Below are positions 28,833-38,177 of a DNA stretch of 64,000 bases, in pieces (the first letter of the stretch is position 1; each line of letters starts with the position of its first letter). Under the pieces are notes generated by a model. The model made no database searches. It was not told the DNA's origin and was given only the letters and a program-made list of their open reading frames with translations. The translations under genes were made by a program, and so were the position numbers. The stretch is from Methylosinus sp. Sm6 (lineage in GTDB: Bacteria > Pseudomonadota > Alphaproteobacteria > Rhizobiales > Beijerinckiaceae): NCBI RefSeq assembly GCF_019802345.1, contig NZ_JAINDZ010000015.1:54070-118069 (forward strand), in the 5' to 3' direction.

Positions 28833-31433
28833 TTGCGTCGATTTCTGCTCCCATTCGCCATCGCCCTCTTCGCCCTTCTCTCCTGCCCGGCTCTCGCCGC
28901 CGAGCAGACGGCCGGCCTCGACCGGCTCAACGAGCGGCTCGACGCCGCGCGCGCCACTCTCGACGATGTGGAGAAGGCGCTGGCGGACCCTTCGCTGAGC
29001 GACGCGACGCTGCAAAGCCTGCGCGATCGGGTCGACGCCTTGCCGGCCGAGCTGCAGGACGTGATCGATCGGCTGACTCCGCGCCTCGCCGGGTTGCAGG
29101 CCCGGCTCGACGAGCTCGCCGGCCCGGCCAAGTCCGCGCCCGAAAAAAAGGAGACGGCTCCCGAGCCGCCGGCGCCGCAAAAGCGCGAGGAGATCTTTCC
29201 GCCGCCGGGAAAAGGCGCGCAGGTCCCGATCGCCGGCAAGCTCCTGGCGGCCAAGGTTTCGGTCGAGCCCAAGCCGGCGCCGGCCCCCGCTCCGCCGGCC
29301 GATGGCGAATCGCTCGCCGCGGCCAGCGTCAACGCCGAATGGGCGGAGCAGAAAAAGCTCTATGACGAAACCGACGCGACGCTGAAGCGGGCGCGCGCCC
29401 TGGCGCTGGAGGCGCGGCAGACCGCTCTGACGATCAGGGCGCGCCAGCGCGCGCTCTTCGCCAGCACCCTGTTCCTGCGCACGAGCGGCCTGTTCTCGCC
29501 GGCCCTGTGGAGCGCCGCTTTGCAGGAGGCGCCCCTAGACGCGAAAGTGTTCGCGATGGCCCTCCAGGAGCGCGCCGGCGTTGTCTCGGCCCGGCTGCGC
29601 GACGGCCAGCTCGCCGGCTTCCTCGCCGCCGCCTTCGTGATCCTGCTGCTCGTCGGCGCGGAGACGCGCCTCGCCCGTCGCATCGTCACGCGCGCGGCGG
29701 AGACCCCGGAGCCGAGCCGCTTCCGCAAGGCGGCCGGAGGCCTGTGGGCGGCGGTCGCCGGCGCGGCCATTCCAATCGCCGCCGTTTCGGCGCTCACGCT
29801 CGCGATCCAGGCGTTCGATCTCGACGATCCGGTCCTCGCGCCGCTCGGGCGTCGCCTGGCCGAGGCGGTCGCCTTCGTCGCCGTTTCGCACTCGCTGGCG
29901 CGCGGCCTGCTCGCTCCAGGGCTTCCGCAATGGCGTCTGCTGCGCATCGGGGAGCGGATGTCGCGGAGAATACTGTCTCTCGCCGTCACCGTCGGCGCCG
30001 TGGCCGCGGCGACGCGCGTGCTCGAACAGATCGCCGAATTCGTCCAGGCTGGAGTTTCGGTCGTCGTGCTGACGCGCGGCGCCGGCGCCCTCGTCATCGC
30101 GCTCCTCTTCCTGATCGTCAATGTCGCGACGCGCCACGAGAACGGCGCCGACGATCCCGGCGCGCCGGAAGGCGCGCGCGACTGGACCGCGCCGCTGCGG
30201 CTCCTGGCCTGGACGGAGATCGTCGTCATCACCGGCGCGCTGGCGGCCGGATATGTCGCCTTCGCCAATTTCCTGCTGATGCAGATGGCCTGGCTCGCCG
30301 CGGTCGGCGCCGCCCTCTATCTGCTGCTCGCCTTCGTCGACGCCGGCGCCGAACAGGCCTTCCTGCCATCTGCGCCGCTCGGCCGCCTGTTCGTCTCCGG
30401 CTTCGGCGCGCGGCCCGAATCGCTCGGCCCCTTCGCCCTTCTTCTCTCCGGGGTCGCGTCGCTGGCGCTCTACGGCTTCGCCCTGTTCGTGGCGCTCGTC
30501 CCCTATGGCTTCCAGTCGGACGATATTCTCGGCAATTTGAAATCCGCCTATTCCGGGTTCAAGATCGGCGAGGTCGTCATTTCGCCCTCGGGCATGGCGA
30601 CGGCTCTCGCGCTGTTCGCGCTCACCTATGGGGCGACGCGGGCGCTGCGGCGCTGGCTGGACCAGCGTTTTCTGCCGCTGACCCGGCTCGACAAGGGCCT
30701 GCGCCATTCGATCGGCGCGAGCGTCGGCTACGCCGGCTTCATCGTCGCGCTTTCGGTCGCCCTGTCGGAGCTCGGCCTCGGCCTCGAGCGATTGGCCATC
30801 GTCGCCGGCGCGCTTTCGGTCGGCATCGGCTTCGGCCTGCAGTCGATCGTGGGCAATTTCGTCTCGGGCCTCATCCTGCTGTGGGAACGGGCCATCCGCG
30901 TCGGCGACTGGGTCGTCGTCGGCGACGAGCAGGGCTATGTGAAGCGCATCAATGTGCGCTCGACCGAGATCGAGACTTTCGACCGCGCGACGATGATCGT
31001 GCCCAACTCCAATCTCGTGTCCGGCGTCGTCAAGAACTGGCTGCGCAATGACCGCATCGGCCGCATCAAGATCGCGCTCGCCCCGCATGCGGGCGTCGAT
31101 CCGGAGGAGATCCGCGCGATCCTGTTCGCAGCCGCCAGGGCCCATGACGGCGTGCTGCGCATCCCGGCGCCGTCGGTCATGTTCCTGTCGATGGAGCAGA
31201 CCGCCTTCCGCTTCGAGCTCTGGTGCTATGTGGAGGACGTCGAGCAGTCGACGCGAATCAAGAGCGATCTGCATTTCGACATTTTCCGCCGCCTCGCCGA
31301 GGCGGGCGTGACCGTCGCGCCGCCGGCGCCGCCGCCGACCGTGGTGAAGCTCGCCGGCTTCGAGCCCTTCGCCGCGCCGGGCGTCGCGCCGGCCGGCGAG
31401 AGCGAGCGGGGCTATGCGGTGGCGAATGTCTAA
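28833..31433 (+). CDS. Large mechanosensitive channel of the MscS family (DUF3772 type)
   Basis: This 866-residue protein starts with a signal peptide (FLLPFAIALFALLSCPALAA), then a periplasmic coiled-coil/proline-rich region (about residues 25-175, DUF3772-like). About nine to eleven membrane helices follow. The MscS pore and beta domain contain LSVGIGFGLQSIVGNFVSGLILLWERAIRVGDWV and EIETFDRATMIVPNSNLVSG. It should release osmolytes on hypo-osmotic shock. TTG 28833 is taken as start because it gives the clean signal peptide; upstream codons overlap the previous gene. Confidence 0.88.
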   Translation: MRRFLLPFAIALFALLSCPALAAEQTAGLDRLNERLDAARATLDDVEKALADPSLSDATLQSLRDRVDALPAELQDVIDRLTPRLAGLQARLDELAGPAKSAPEKKETAPEPPAPQKREEIFPPPGKGAQVPIAGKLLAAKVSVEPKPAPAPAPPADGESLAAASVNAEWAEQKKLYDETDATLKRARALALEARQTALTIRARQRALFASTLFLRTSGLFSPALWSAALQEAPLDAKVFAMALQERAGVVSARLRDGQLAGFLAAAFVILLLVGAETRLARRIVTRAAETPEPSRFRKAAGGLWAAVAGAAIPIAAVSALTLAIQAFDLDDPVLAPLGRRLAEAVAFVAVSHSLARGLLAPGLPQWRLLRIGERMSRRILSLAVTVGAVAAATRVLEQIAEFVQAGVSVVVLTRGAGALVIALLFLIVNVATRHENGADDPGAPEGARDWTAPLRLLAWTEIVVITGALAAGYVAFANFLLMQMAWLAAVGAALYLLLAFVDAGAEQAFLPSAPLGRLFVSGFGARPESLGPFALLLSGVASLALYGFALFVALVPYGFQSDDILGNLKSAYSGFKIGEVVISPSGMATALALFALTYGATRALRRWLDQRFLPLTRLDKGLRHSIGASVGYAGFIVALSVALSELGLGLERLAIVAGALSVGIGFGLQSIVGNFVSGLILLWERAIRVGDWVVVGDEQGYVKRINVRSTEIETFDRATMIVPNSNLVSGVVKNWLRNDRIGRIKIALAPHAGVDPEEIRAILFAAARAHDGVLRIPAPSVMFLSMEQTAFRFELWCYVEDVEQSTRIKSDLHFDIFRRLAEAGVTVAPPAPPPTVVKLAGFEPFAAPGVAPAGESERGYAVANV

Positions 31434-31865
31434 CGGCTCGAGTCGACGAATTTGCAGCCTCTCGACGAGCGAGCCTTCAGGCTCGCTCGATTCGGCTGAG
31501 TCACGCCACTAGCTCGGGCGCGTCATCGCGTCACGAGGCCAAGGCCGACTCGGGTCGACGAACGGGCGTCTTTCGAGCGTCGTGGCCGCGCTCGTCGCCG
31601 GCATGAGCCCTTGTCACGACGCGCCGCCTATTGCCAAAGGGCCGAGCCGATTCCACTATCCCTCCCTATCGCCCGGCAGGCGGGAGCCGGCCTGGTTCAG
31701 GCGCCCATCGGCGGCGCGCGGTTTCGAAGAGAGCGGAACGAACATCGTGGCGCCCCCATCGTCTGGCGACCCGGCGGCTTCGCCGCGCGCGCTCGATCCC
31801 GGCCGAGAGTCGGCGTCGGGCCGAGCCTCCGTCCGCCGCCCCGCTGCGCAAGGGGAGCCGCGTCG
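31434..31865. other. Intergenic region before the FixJ-like gene
   Basis: These 432 bases hold two repeat units (see 31467-31513). Open frames cross the rest, but none has a family signature or a good ribosome site. I see no gene here. Confidence 0.5.
31467..31513. repeat. Palindrome plus 22-base repeat, copy 2
   Basis: A near-perfect 22-base palindrome (GAGCGAGCCT, two bases, AGGCTCGCTC) at 31467-31488 belongs to the family at 5652 and 21319. The adjoining 31492-31513 matches 10699-10720. The pair occurs downstream of the channel gene and may act as its terminator. Confidence 0.65.
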
Positions 31866-32474
31866 ATGAGCGGCGCGCGGATCGTCCATATCGTCGACGA
31901 CGATCCCGCCGTCCGGGACTCCTTGAAGTTGCTGCTGTCGACCGAGGCGATCGAGGCGCGCGCGCACGCCTCCGTGCGCGAGTTCCTCGCCGTCGTCGCG
32001 CCGGACGAGACCGGCTGCGTCATCACCGACGTCCGCATGCCCGAGGCGAGCGGCTTCGATCTCATCGCAGAAATCAAGGCGCGGCGCATCGGCCTCTCCG
32101 TCATCGTGATCACCGCCCATGCGGATGTGCCGCTCGCGGTGCGGGCGATGAAGGCGGGGGCATTCGATCTTCTGGAGAAGCCGTTCGGCGACGAGGCGTT
32201 GCTCGGGGCCGTCCGCAAGATCTTGAGCCGCCGCGGGGAAACCGCCGAGGCGATCGAGGCGCGCGAGCGCATCGCGACGCTGACCGCACGGGAGAAGGAG
32301 GTTCTGTCCGGCATTCTCGGCGGCCGCTCGAACAAGATCATCGCGCATGAGCTCGGCACGAGCGTGCGCACGGTGGAGGCGCATCGCGCGCATTTGATGG
32401 CGAAGATGCGCGCCGGCAATCTCTCCGATCTCGTCCGCCTGTCTCTGCTCGCCCGGCGCTCCGAAACGTGCTGA
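31866..32474 (+). CDS. FixJ-family response regulator
   Basis: This 202-residue protein has a receiver domain (VDDDPAVRDSL; phosphoacceptor Asp55 in VITDVRMPE; VITAHAD; LEKPF) and a LuxR-type helix-turn-helix (LTAREKEVLSGILGGRSNKIIAHELGTSVRTVEAHRAHLMAKM, about residues 137-180). It is of the FixJ/StyR type. No histidine kinase is adjacent, so it is an orphan here. Its stop overlaps the recQ start by 7 bases. Confidence 0.92.
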   Translation: MSGARIVHIVDDDPAVRDSLKLLLSTEAIEARAHASVREFLAVVAPDETGCVITDVRMPEASGFDLIAEIKARRIGLSVIVITAHADVPLAVRAMKAGAFDLLEKPFGDEALLGAVRKILSRRGETAEAIEARERIATLTAREKEVLSGILGGRSNKIIAHELGTSVRTVEAHRAHLMAKMRAGNLSDLVRLSLLARRSETC

Positions 32475-34045
32475 ACGCGCCCCCGGATCTCGACGCGGCG
32501 CGGCGCGTTCTCTCCGCCGTCTTCGGCCATGAGGATTTCCGCCCTGGGCAGGAGCGCGTCCTCGCCTGCGTGCTCGCCGGCCGCGATGCGCTCGCCGTCA
32601 TGCCCACCGGCGCCGGCAAATCTCTGCTCTACCAGTTGCCCGCGGCCATGGGGCGCGCCCCGGTCGTGGTCGTGTCGCCGCTCATCTCGCTGATGCGCGA
32701 CCAATTGCGCGTCGCCGCGACCGCGGCGGTCGCCCTGCATTCGGCACAGACAGAGGCGGAGCAGGCCCATGCGATCGCCGCCATCGCCGACGGCCGCGCC
32801 AGGCTGATCTACGTCGCGCCCGAACGACTGGCGCAAGAGTCGACGATCGCGCTGCTGCACGAGGCGCGCGTGAAGCTGCTCGCGGTCGACGAAGCGCATT
32901 GCGTCTCGCATTGGGGACACGAGTTCCGGCCGGACTATGCGCGGCTCGGCGAGGTCGCGGCGCGGCTCGGCGCGCCGCCGATTCTCGCCGTCACCGCGAC
33001 GGCGGGGCCGGCGACGCGCGCCGACATCGTGGAGCGGCTGTTCGCGCGCGAGCCGGAGATCTTCGTCTCCTCCTTCGCGCGCCCGAATCTGCGCCTCGCC
33101 TTCGAGCGCCGGCGCGACTCGCTGCGGCGAATCGCGAGCTTTCTGCGTCGGCGGGAGGGGCAGAGCGGGATCGTCTATTGCGCCTCGCGCCGCAAGACCG
33201 AGGAGCTGGCCGAGCTCCTGCGGCGCTTCGGCTTCGACGCCTTGCCCTATCACGCCGGCCTCGACGCCGGCGCGCGCGGCGAGCATCAGGACGCATTCTT
33301 CGCGCGCGACGGCGTCGTGATGGTCGCGACCATCGCCTTCGGCATGGGCGTCGACAAGCAGGACGTGCGCTATGTCGTCCACGCCGATCTGCCCGGCTCG
33401 ATCGAGAGCTATTATCAGGAGATCGGCCGCGCCGGCCGCGATGGATCGCCGGCCGACGCGCTGGCTCTGTTCGATCCGCGCGATCTCGCCGCGCGCTGGG
33501 GCGTCTCTCCTGCGAGCGAGGCCGGCGCGCTCCGCCGCCGCGCCATCGCGGATCTGTGCCTCACGCCGTCCTGCCGTTTCCAGACGCTGCTGCGGGCGTT
33601 CGGCGAGGAGAGCGGGCGATGCGGGCGTTGCGACAATTGCCGGGGCGGGCTGTTGTCCCTGCCGCGGCGCGCGGGCCTCGTCGGCCTGCGGCTGCGCGTC
33701 GCCGCGCTCGCGCGTTTCGCGCACGCCGAGGCGCCGGTCGACGACGTCGAGCCCAGCGCCCCGGAGCCGGCCCTCCCCGTCGCCGAGATCGCGGCGCCAC
33801 AAGAACCGCTGCGCGTCTGCGACGAAGCTATTTTGCGCGCATTGAAGCGGCTGCGCTTCGACATCGCCCGCAGACGGGCGCTCCCGCCGCGTCGCGTCAT
33901 GTCTGACGCGCTGCTGCGACGAATAGCGATCGAAAGGCTCCAAAGTCTCGACGCGCTGGGCTCGGCGGCCGACGAGAGCATCGAAGCCGAGTCTTTTCTG
34001 CTTCTTGTTCGCACGCATGGGGAGAAGGATGCGGCGTCGCGGTAG
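32468..34045 (+). CDS. recQ: RecQ-type ATP-dependent DNA helicase
   Basis: This 525-residue protein has helicase motifs I (MPTGAGKSLLYQLP), II (VDEAHCVSHWGHEFRPDY), IV-V (VMVATIAFGMGVDKQDVRYV) and VI (YYQEIGRAGRDG). The zinc-binding cysteines follow in CGRCDNC. A C-terminal HRDC-like domain spans about residues 445-500. It is shorter than E. coli RecQ (609) between zinc and HRDC regions, so the winged-helix domain is reduced. The start is GTG 32468, inside the fixJ-like gene. Expected role: unwinding DNA in recombinational repair. Confidence 0.9.
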   Translation: MLNAPPDLDAARRVLSAVFGHEDFRPGQERVLACVLAGRDALAVMPTGAGKSLLYQLPAAMGRAPVVVVSPLISLMRDQLRVAATAAVALHSAQTEAEQAHAIAAIADGRARLIYVAPERLAQESTIALLHEARVKLLAVDEAHCVSHWGHEFRPDYARLGEVAARLGAPPILAVTATAGPATRADIVERLFAREPEIFVSSFARPNLRLAFERRRDSLRRIASFLRRREGQSGIVYCASRRKTEELAELLRRFGFDALPYHAGLDAGARGEHQDAFFARDGVVMVATIAFGMGVDKQDVRYVVHADLPGSIESYYQEIGRAGRDGSPADALALFDPRDLAARWGVSPASEAGALRRRAIADLCLTPSCRFQTLLRAFGEESGRCGRCDNCRGGLLSLPRRAGLVGLRLRVAALARFAHAEAPVDDVEPSAPEPALPVAEIAAPQEPLRVCDEAILRALKRLRFDIARRRALPPRRVMSDALLRRIAIERLQSLDALGSAADESIEAESFLLLVRTHGEKDAASR

Positions 34046-34227
34046 CGTTCGCGCATTTCCTCGATGTGGGAGTCGCGTGCGAAGCGCGACACACGCCTCC
34101 GGAAGCCATCAGCACTCGCCCGGCAATGCTGCCAACACATTGTAGTGTAACGATTATTTCGGCATTCGCCTTGCATGCTCCAAGACTGCGACTATCATCG
34201 ATCCTCGGCCGGAAAGGAGACGGCGCT

Positions 34228-34497
34228 ATGGCCTCACGCGATTTCCGCAAGATGCTCGAAGGATATGGATTGACGACGGCCAATATCTTCTACCGTCTGC
34301 CGGATCACCCGGCGATCGTGCAGTCCTATGTCTGGCAGGACTATGATCTGCAGCCGGACTTCCCGCATCTGCGCAAGTTTCTGGCCTTTTGGGAGAAGAG
34401 CCTCGACGGCAGGCTCCACTCCGTCCATGTCGCGCACAGCGGGCTGATCCGGCCGGCGGAATTCTCGCTGGTCGACAAGGAGTTCCACCTTCATTGA
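34228..34497 (+). CDS. usg: Usg family protein
   Basis: This small 89-residue protein begins MASRDFRKMLEGYGLTTANI and has the family stretch YVWQDYDLQPDFPHLRKFLAFW. Usg-like proteins are short, conserved in alphaproteobacteria and of unknown function; the name comes from an upstream gene in trp operons of other bacteria. GGAAAGGAGA precedes ATG 34228. It stands between recQ and the convergent lpdA. Confidence 0.88.
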   Translation: MASRDFRKMLEGYGLTTANIFYRLPDHPAIVQSYVWQDYDLQPDFPHLRKFLAFWEKSLDGRLHSVHVAHSGLIRPAEFSLVDKEFHLH

Positions 34498-34541
34498 GGC
34501 CTGCTCTCCCGCGAAGCGGAGGAGGGGGTGTCGAGAGCCGA

Positions 34542-35954
34542 CTACATGTGAATTGCGCGCTTGGCGACGCCGAGCGCCGCTTCCTTCACCGCTTCGGAGA
34601 GCGTCGGATGCGCATGGCAGGTGCGCGCGAGATCCTCGGCGGAGCCGGAGAACTCCATCAGCGCGCAGCTTTCCGCGATCATCTCGCTGGCGTCGGAGCC
34701 CAGAATATGCACGCCGATGACGCGATCCGTCGCCGCGTCGGCGAGCACTTTGACGAAGCCTTCCGTTTGCCGGCTGGCGCGCGCGCGGCCATTGGCCGAG
34801 AAAGGGAATTTGCCGACGTTATAGGCGTGGCCCGCGGCCTTCGCCTCGTCCTCCGTGACGCCGACCCAGGCGACCTCGGGCATGGTGTAGACGACCGACG
34901 GAATGACGCCGTAATTTACATGTCCCGCCTCGCCCGCGAGCAGCTCGGCGACGGCGACGCCCTCCTCCTCGGCCTTATGCGCCAGCATGGCGCCGCGCAC
35001 GACATCGCCGATTGCATAGACGCCCGGCAGATTGGTGCGGAAATGATCGTCGATCACGACGCGCCCGCGCTCGGTCGCAACGCCCGCCTCCTCGAGGCCG
35101 AGGCCCGCCGTGAAGGGGATGCGCCCCGTGGCGATCAGCGCGGCGTCGCATTTGATCGGCGTGCCGCCGCCGCTTTTGGTTGAGGCGAAGGAGACGGAGA
35201 GGCCGTCGCCGCCCTTCTCGATCTTCGTCACCTTGGAGGCGAGGTGGAAGGCAAAGCCCTGCTTCTCGAGAATTTTCTGGAAGCGAGTCGCGATCTCGGA
35301 ATCGGCGCCGGGCAGGATGCGGTCGAGATATTCGATCACCGTCACCTTGGCGCCGAGCCGGCGCCAGACCGAGCCGAGCTCGAGGCCGATGACGCCGGCG
35401 CCGACGACGACGAGATGCTCGGGCACGCGGTCGAGCGCGAGCGCGCCGGTCGAGGAGAGGATGGTCTTTTCATCGAAGGCGATCTCCTTGCCGTCGACGT
35501 CGCGCAGCGGCGCGACCGCCGAGCCGGTGGCGATGACGATCGCCTTCGCCTCGAGCGTCTCCGCCGGTCCCTCCTCCGGCGTCACCTCGACGCGGCCGGG
35601 CCCGAGAATGCGGCCGGTCCCGTGAAAGCTGTCGATCTTGTTCTTCTTGAACAGGAAAGCGACGCCGCCGACATTGGCGGCGACCGTCTCGGCCTTGTGC
35701 TTCATCATCGCCTCGAGATCGAGCCGCGGCGGCTCGACGATCACGCCGAGCGGGGCGAGGCCACGCGCCGCCTCCTCGAACATATGCGAGGCGTGCAGCA
35801 GCGCCTTGGAGGGAATGCAGCCGACATTGCCGCAGGTGCCGCCATGGGTCGCGCGCTTCTCGACGACGGCGGTCTTGAGGCCGAGCTGTGCGGCGCGGAT
35901 CGCGCAGACATAGCCGCCGGGTCCCGTGCCGATGACGATGAGATCATATGACAT
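34542..35954 (-). CDS. lpdA: Dihydrolipoyl dehydrogenase
   Basis: This 470-residue FAD enzyme reoxidises dihydrolipoamide in the E3 step of 2-oxoacid dehydrogenase or glycine cleavage complexes. It shows the FAD motif VIGTGPGGYVCAIRAAQLG, the redox disulfide GGTCGNVGCIPSKALL, the NAD-binding VVGAGVIGLELGSVWRRLG and the C-terminal active-site HAHPTLSEAVKEAAL. ATG 35954 is chosen as it gives the family start MSYDLIVIGTGPGG. No E1/E2 genes are in the window. Confidence 0.96.
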   Translation of the reverse strand: MSYDLIVIGTGPGGYVCAIRAAQLGLKTAVVEKRATHGGTCGNVGCIPSKALLHASHMFEEAARGLAPLGVIVEPPRLDLEAMMKHKAETVAANVGGVAFLFKKNKIDSFHGTGRILGPGRVEVTPEEGPAETLEAKAIVIATGSAVAPLRDVDGKEIAFDEKTILSSTGALALDRVPEHLVVVGAGVIGLELGSVWRRLGAKVTVIEYLDRILPGADSEIATRFQKILEKQGFAFHLASKVTKIEKGGDGLSVSFASTKSGGGTPIKCDAALIATGRIPFTAGLGLEEAGVATERGRVVIDDHFRTNLPGVYAIGDVVRGAMLAHKAEEEGVAVAELLAGEAGHVNYGVIPSVVYTMPEVAWVGVTEDEAKAAGHAYNVGKFPFSANGRARASRQTEGFVKVLADAATDRVIGVHILGSDASEMIAESCALMEFSGSAEDLARTCHAHPTLSEAVKEAALGVAKRAIHM

Positions 35955-36080
35955 CCCGAAAGGTCCCCTTCGCGCTGCGTCCGTCGAGGCGAGGCTTAGC
36001 ACGAAAGAGCTTTCCCGTATCCTGTGGCCGCGGGCGAGCGGCGGCTCGGCTCGATTTTCCGCTGGCGAGATCGACGAAAA

Positions 36081-36434
36081 TCAGGCCTCGCGAAGAATCT
36101 TGTCCATCGCTTTTCCCCGCGCCAGCTCATCGATGAGCTTATCCAAATAGCGTATCTCGCGCATGGTCGGCTCCTCGATGTCCTCCACCCGGACGCCGCA
36201 GACGACGCCCTTGATCAGCGCTCGCGAGGGATTCATCTTCGGAGCCTCCGCAAAGAAAGTTTCGAAGTCGATGCGCCGCTTCAGCCGAAGATCGAGTTCC
36301 TGCCGGCTATATCCCGTCAGCCACGAAATAACCTTGTCGACATCTTCTTTCGCACGCCCCTTTTTTTCAGCCTTCGCGATATAGAGCGGATAAACGCTCG
36401 CAAAACTAGTCGTGTAAATTCTGTGCTTCGCCAT
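36081..36434 (-). CDS. DUF2200 family protein
   Basis: This 117-residue protein starts [21 protein letters not shown] and continues with [19 protein letters not shown] and [20 protein letters not shown], the DUF2200 pattern. The function is unknown. The frame is open far upstream through the SDR gene, but ATG 36434 fits the family. It follows the SDR gene on the same strand by 23 bases. Confidence 0.85.
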   Translation of the reverse strand: MAKHRIYTTSFASVYPLYIAKAEKKGRAKEDVDKVISWLTGYSRQELDLRLKRRIDFETFFAEAPKMNPSRALIKGVVCGVRVEDIEEPTMREIRYLDKLIDELARGKAMDKILREA

Positions 36435-36457
36435 GAGCTGCGACTCCTGGACTTGCT

Positions 36458-37345
36458 TCAGCCACCTTGCGGCGGTCGGCGATCTTGCCGCCTCAGGCCG
36501 AGCCGGCGGGCGATGATCCGGTCGAGCAGGCGCGCGGGCAGCATGCGCGGCAGGACCCAATCGAGCAGATAATTCGGCACGACGCGAATGCGTGCGGGCG
36601 GGCGCTGGGCGCGCAGCGCGCGCAGCACGGCCGCGGCGACACGGTCGGGCGGCGGACCGATGCGGCCGCTCTCGACCGCCCATTTTTTGAGCCGCCGCGC
36701 CGCCGGGCCATAGGCCGTGGCCTCATAGGCCGAGAAATCGGCCTGCTCCGCCTTGTCCCAGATCGGCGTCGCGACGACGCCGGGCTCGATCACGACGACG
36801 TCGACGCCATAAATCATCAGCTCGCGCCGCAGCGAGTCGGAAAAGGCTTCGAGCGCATGTTTGGACGCGGCGTAGGCGCCGAGGAACGGCGCGGCGACCG
36901 AGCCCGCCACCGAGCTCATATTGACGATCCGGCCGGGCGTCCCGCGGCGGGCCTCGCTCGCGCCGAGGAGGGGCGCGAAAGCCTGCGTGACGGCGAGCTG
37001 GCCGATGAGATTGACCTCGATCTGCCGCCGGAACTCCTCGAGCGGCTGGTGGAGCAGCGGCCCGGGAAAAGCGGCGCCGGCGTTGTTGACGAGGCCGGCG
37101 AGCGTCGCGCCCTCGAGCCGCCGCTCGACCTCGCGCCCTGCGCGCGCGACCGCCTCGGCGTCGGTCACGTCGAAGAGCAGCGGCGTGAAGCAGCCGGCGC
37201 CGTAGAGGTTCGCGAGGCGCTCGCTATCGGCCTCTCTGCGGATGCTGCCGAAGACGTGATAGCCCTCGCGCGTCAGCGCCTCGAGCACGGCATGGCCGAT
37301 GCCGGAGGAGACGCCGGTGACGACGATGGCGCGCTTTTCGCTCAT
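36458..37345 (-). CDS. Short-chain dehydrogenase/reductase
   Basis: This 295-residue protein has the classical SDR cofactor motif [17 protein letters not shown] in [13 protein letters not shown], and the catalytic Ser...YxxxK (MSSVAGSV and YAASKHAL). The C-terminal 60 residues resemble SDRs acting on lipids or retinol-like substrates ([22 protein letters not shown]). The substrate is not predictable. Its ATG overlaps the stop of the upstream amidase gene by four bases. Confidence 0.9.
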   Translation of the reverse strand: MSEKRAIVVTGVSSGIGHAVLEALTREGYHVFGSIRREADSERLANLYGAGCFTPLLFDVTDAEAVARAGREVERRLEGATLAGLVNNAGAAFPGPLLHQPLEEFRRQIEVNLIGQLAVTQAFAPLLGASEARRGTPGRIVNMSSVAGSVAAPFLGAYAASKHALEAFSDSLRRELMIYGVDVVVIEPGVVATPIWDKAEQADFSAYEATAYGPAARRLKKWAVESGRIGPPPDRVAAAVLRALRAQRPPARIRVVPNYLLDWVLPRMLPARLLDRIIARRLGLRRQDRRPPQGG

Positions 37346-38085
37346 GCGCGCGCGCCGGCGGCGAGCGCGCGCAAGGTCTCGAGGGTGGAGGCGTCGGCGC
37401 GGCCGTCGACGAGTCGCGGCCGGAAATGCCGCTGGAAAGCGGCGACGACTGCCGCGGTGTCGTCGCCATAGGAGCCGGAGACGGGCGATTTGTAGCCGTA
37501 ATCGGCGAGCGCTCTCTGCAAGGCCTCGACTTCGCCGCCTTGCGCGCCGCGCTCCAGCGTCTCTCCCCCGACGATGGGCGCGGGCTCGACGAAAAGGCCG
37601 ACGCCGCGCTCGGCCAGAACCTTCCAAGGGAAGAACTCGCCCGGATCGATCTTGCGGCCGACGGCGATGTCGGAATGGCCGAGCACGCGCGCCGGAACGA
37701 TCGCATTGCGCGCGCAAATGTCGCGGCAGAGCTTGGCCACCGCCTCGATCTGACGATCCGGGAAGGGATGCGGATCGTCATGGCCGGGATGGACGATCTC
37801 GATGCCGATCGAGGCGGAGTTGATGTCTTCCTCACCCGCCCAGAAGCTGTGGCCCGCATGCCAGGCGCGGCGCGCCTCCGACACGAGCTGCAATATGGTC
37901 CCGTCCTCGTCGACGAAATAATGCGAGGAGACTTGCGATTCGGCGATCGTCAGCAGACGCAGCGCTGCGGCTGCGGTCGGCATGCCGGTATAGTGGAGGA
38001 TCAGCGCGGAGAGCGGGCGCAGCCGCTCGCCGTGATTGGGCGAGAGGCGCAGCTCGGCGGCAAAGGGAGAATCGGGAGCGACCAT
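37342..38085 (-). CDS. N-acetylmuramoyl-L-alanine amidase, AmiD-like
   Basis: This 247-residue protein has an amidase_2 domain with zinc-ligand stretches LILHYTGMPT, WHAGHSFWAG and LGHSDIAVGRKIDPGEFFPW. A C-terminal peptidoglycan-binding domain 1 follows (GGEVEALQRALADYGY, about residues 180-240). It should cleave the amide between MurNAc and the stem peptide, in recycling or remodelling. ATG 38085 is used because it removes 32 unconserved residues; no clear signal peptide is then visible, suggesting a cytoplasmic recycling role. Confidence 0.88.
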   Translation of the reverse strand: MVAPDSPFAAELRLSPNHGERLRPLSALILHYTGMPTAAAALRLLTIAESQVSSHYFVDEDGTILQLVSEARRAWHAGHSFWAGEEDINSASIGIEIVHPGHDDPHPFPDRQIEAVAKLCRDICARNAIVPARVLGHSDIAVGRKIDPGEFFPWKVLAERGVGLFVEPAPIVGGETLERGAQGGEVEALQRALADYGYKSPVSGSYGDDTAAVVAAFQRHFRPRLVDGRADASTLETLRALAAGARA

Positions 38086-38177
38086 GTGCGAGCGTCGGCG
38101 GAACGGCGCGGCGAAAGCGCCGCGGAGGGCATTATATAGACCCGGTCCGCCGGCCGCGAGGCCCTGAAAAGCGACGC

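Noticed and set aside
31574..31865. N-terminal extension of the FixJ-like gene
   Set aside because: The open frame continues upstream, but the receiver domain starts at the ATG at 31866 and the upstream residues are unconserved.
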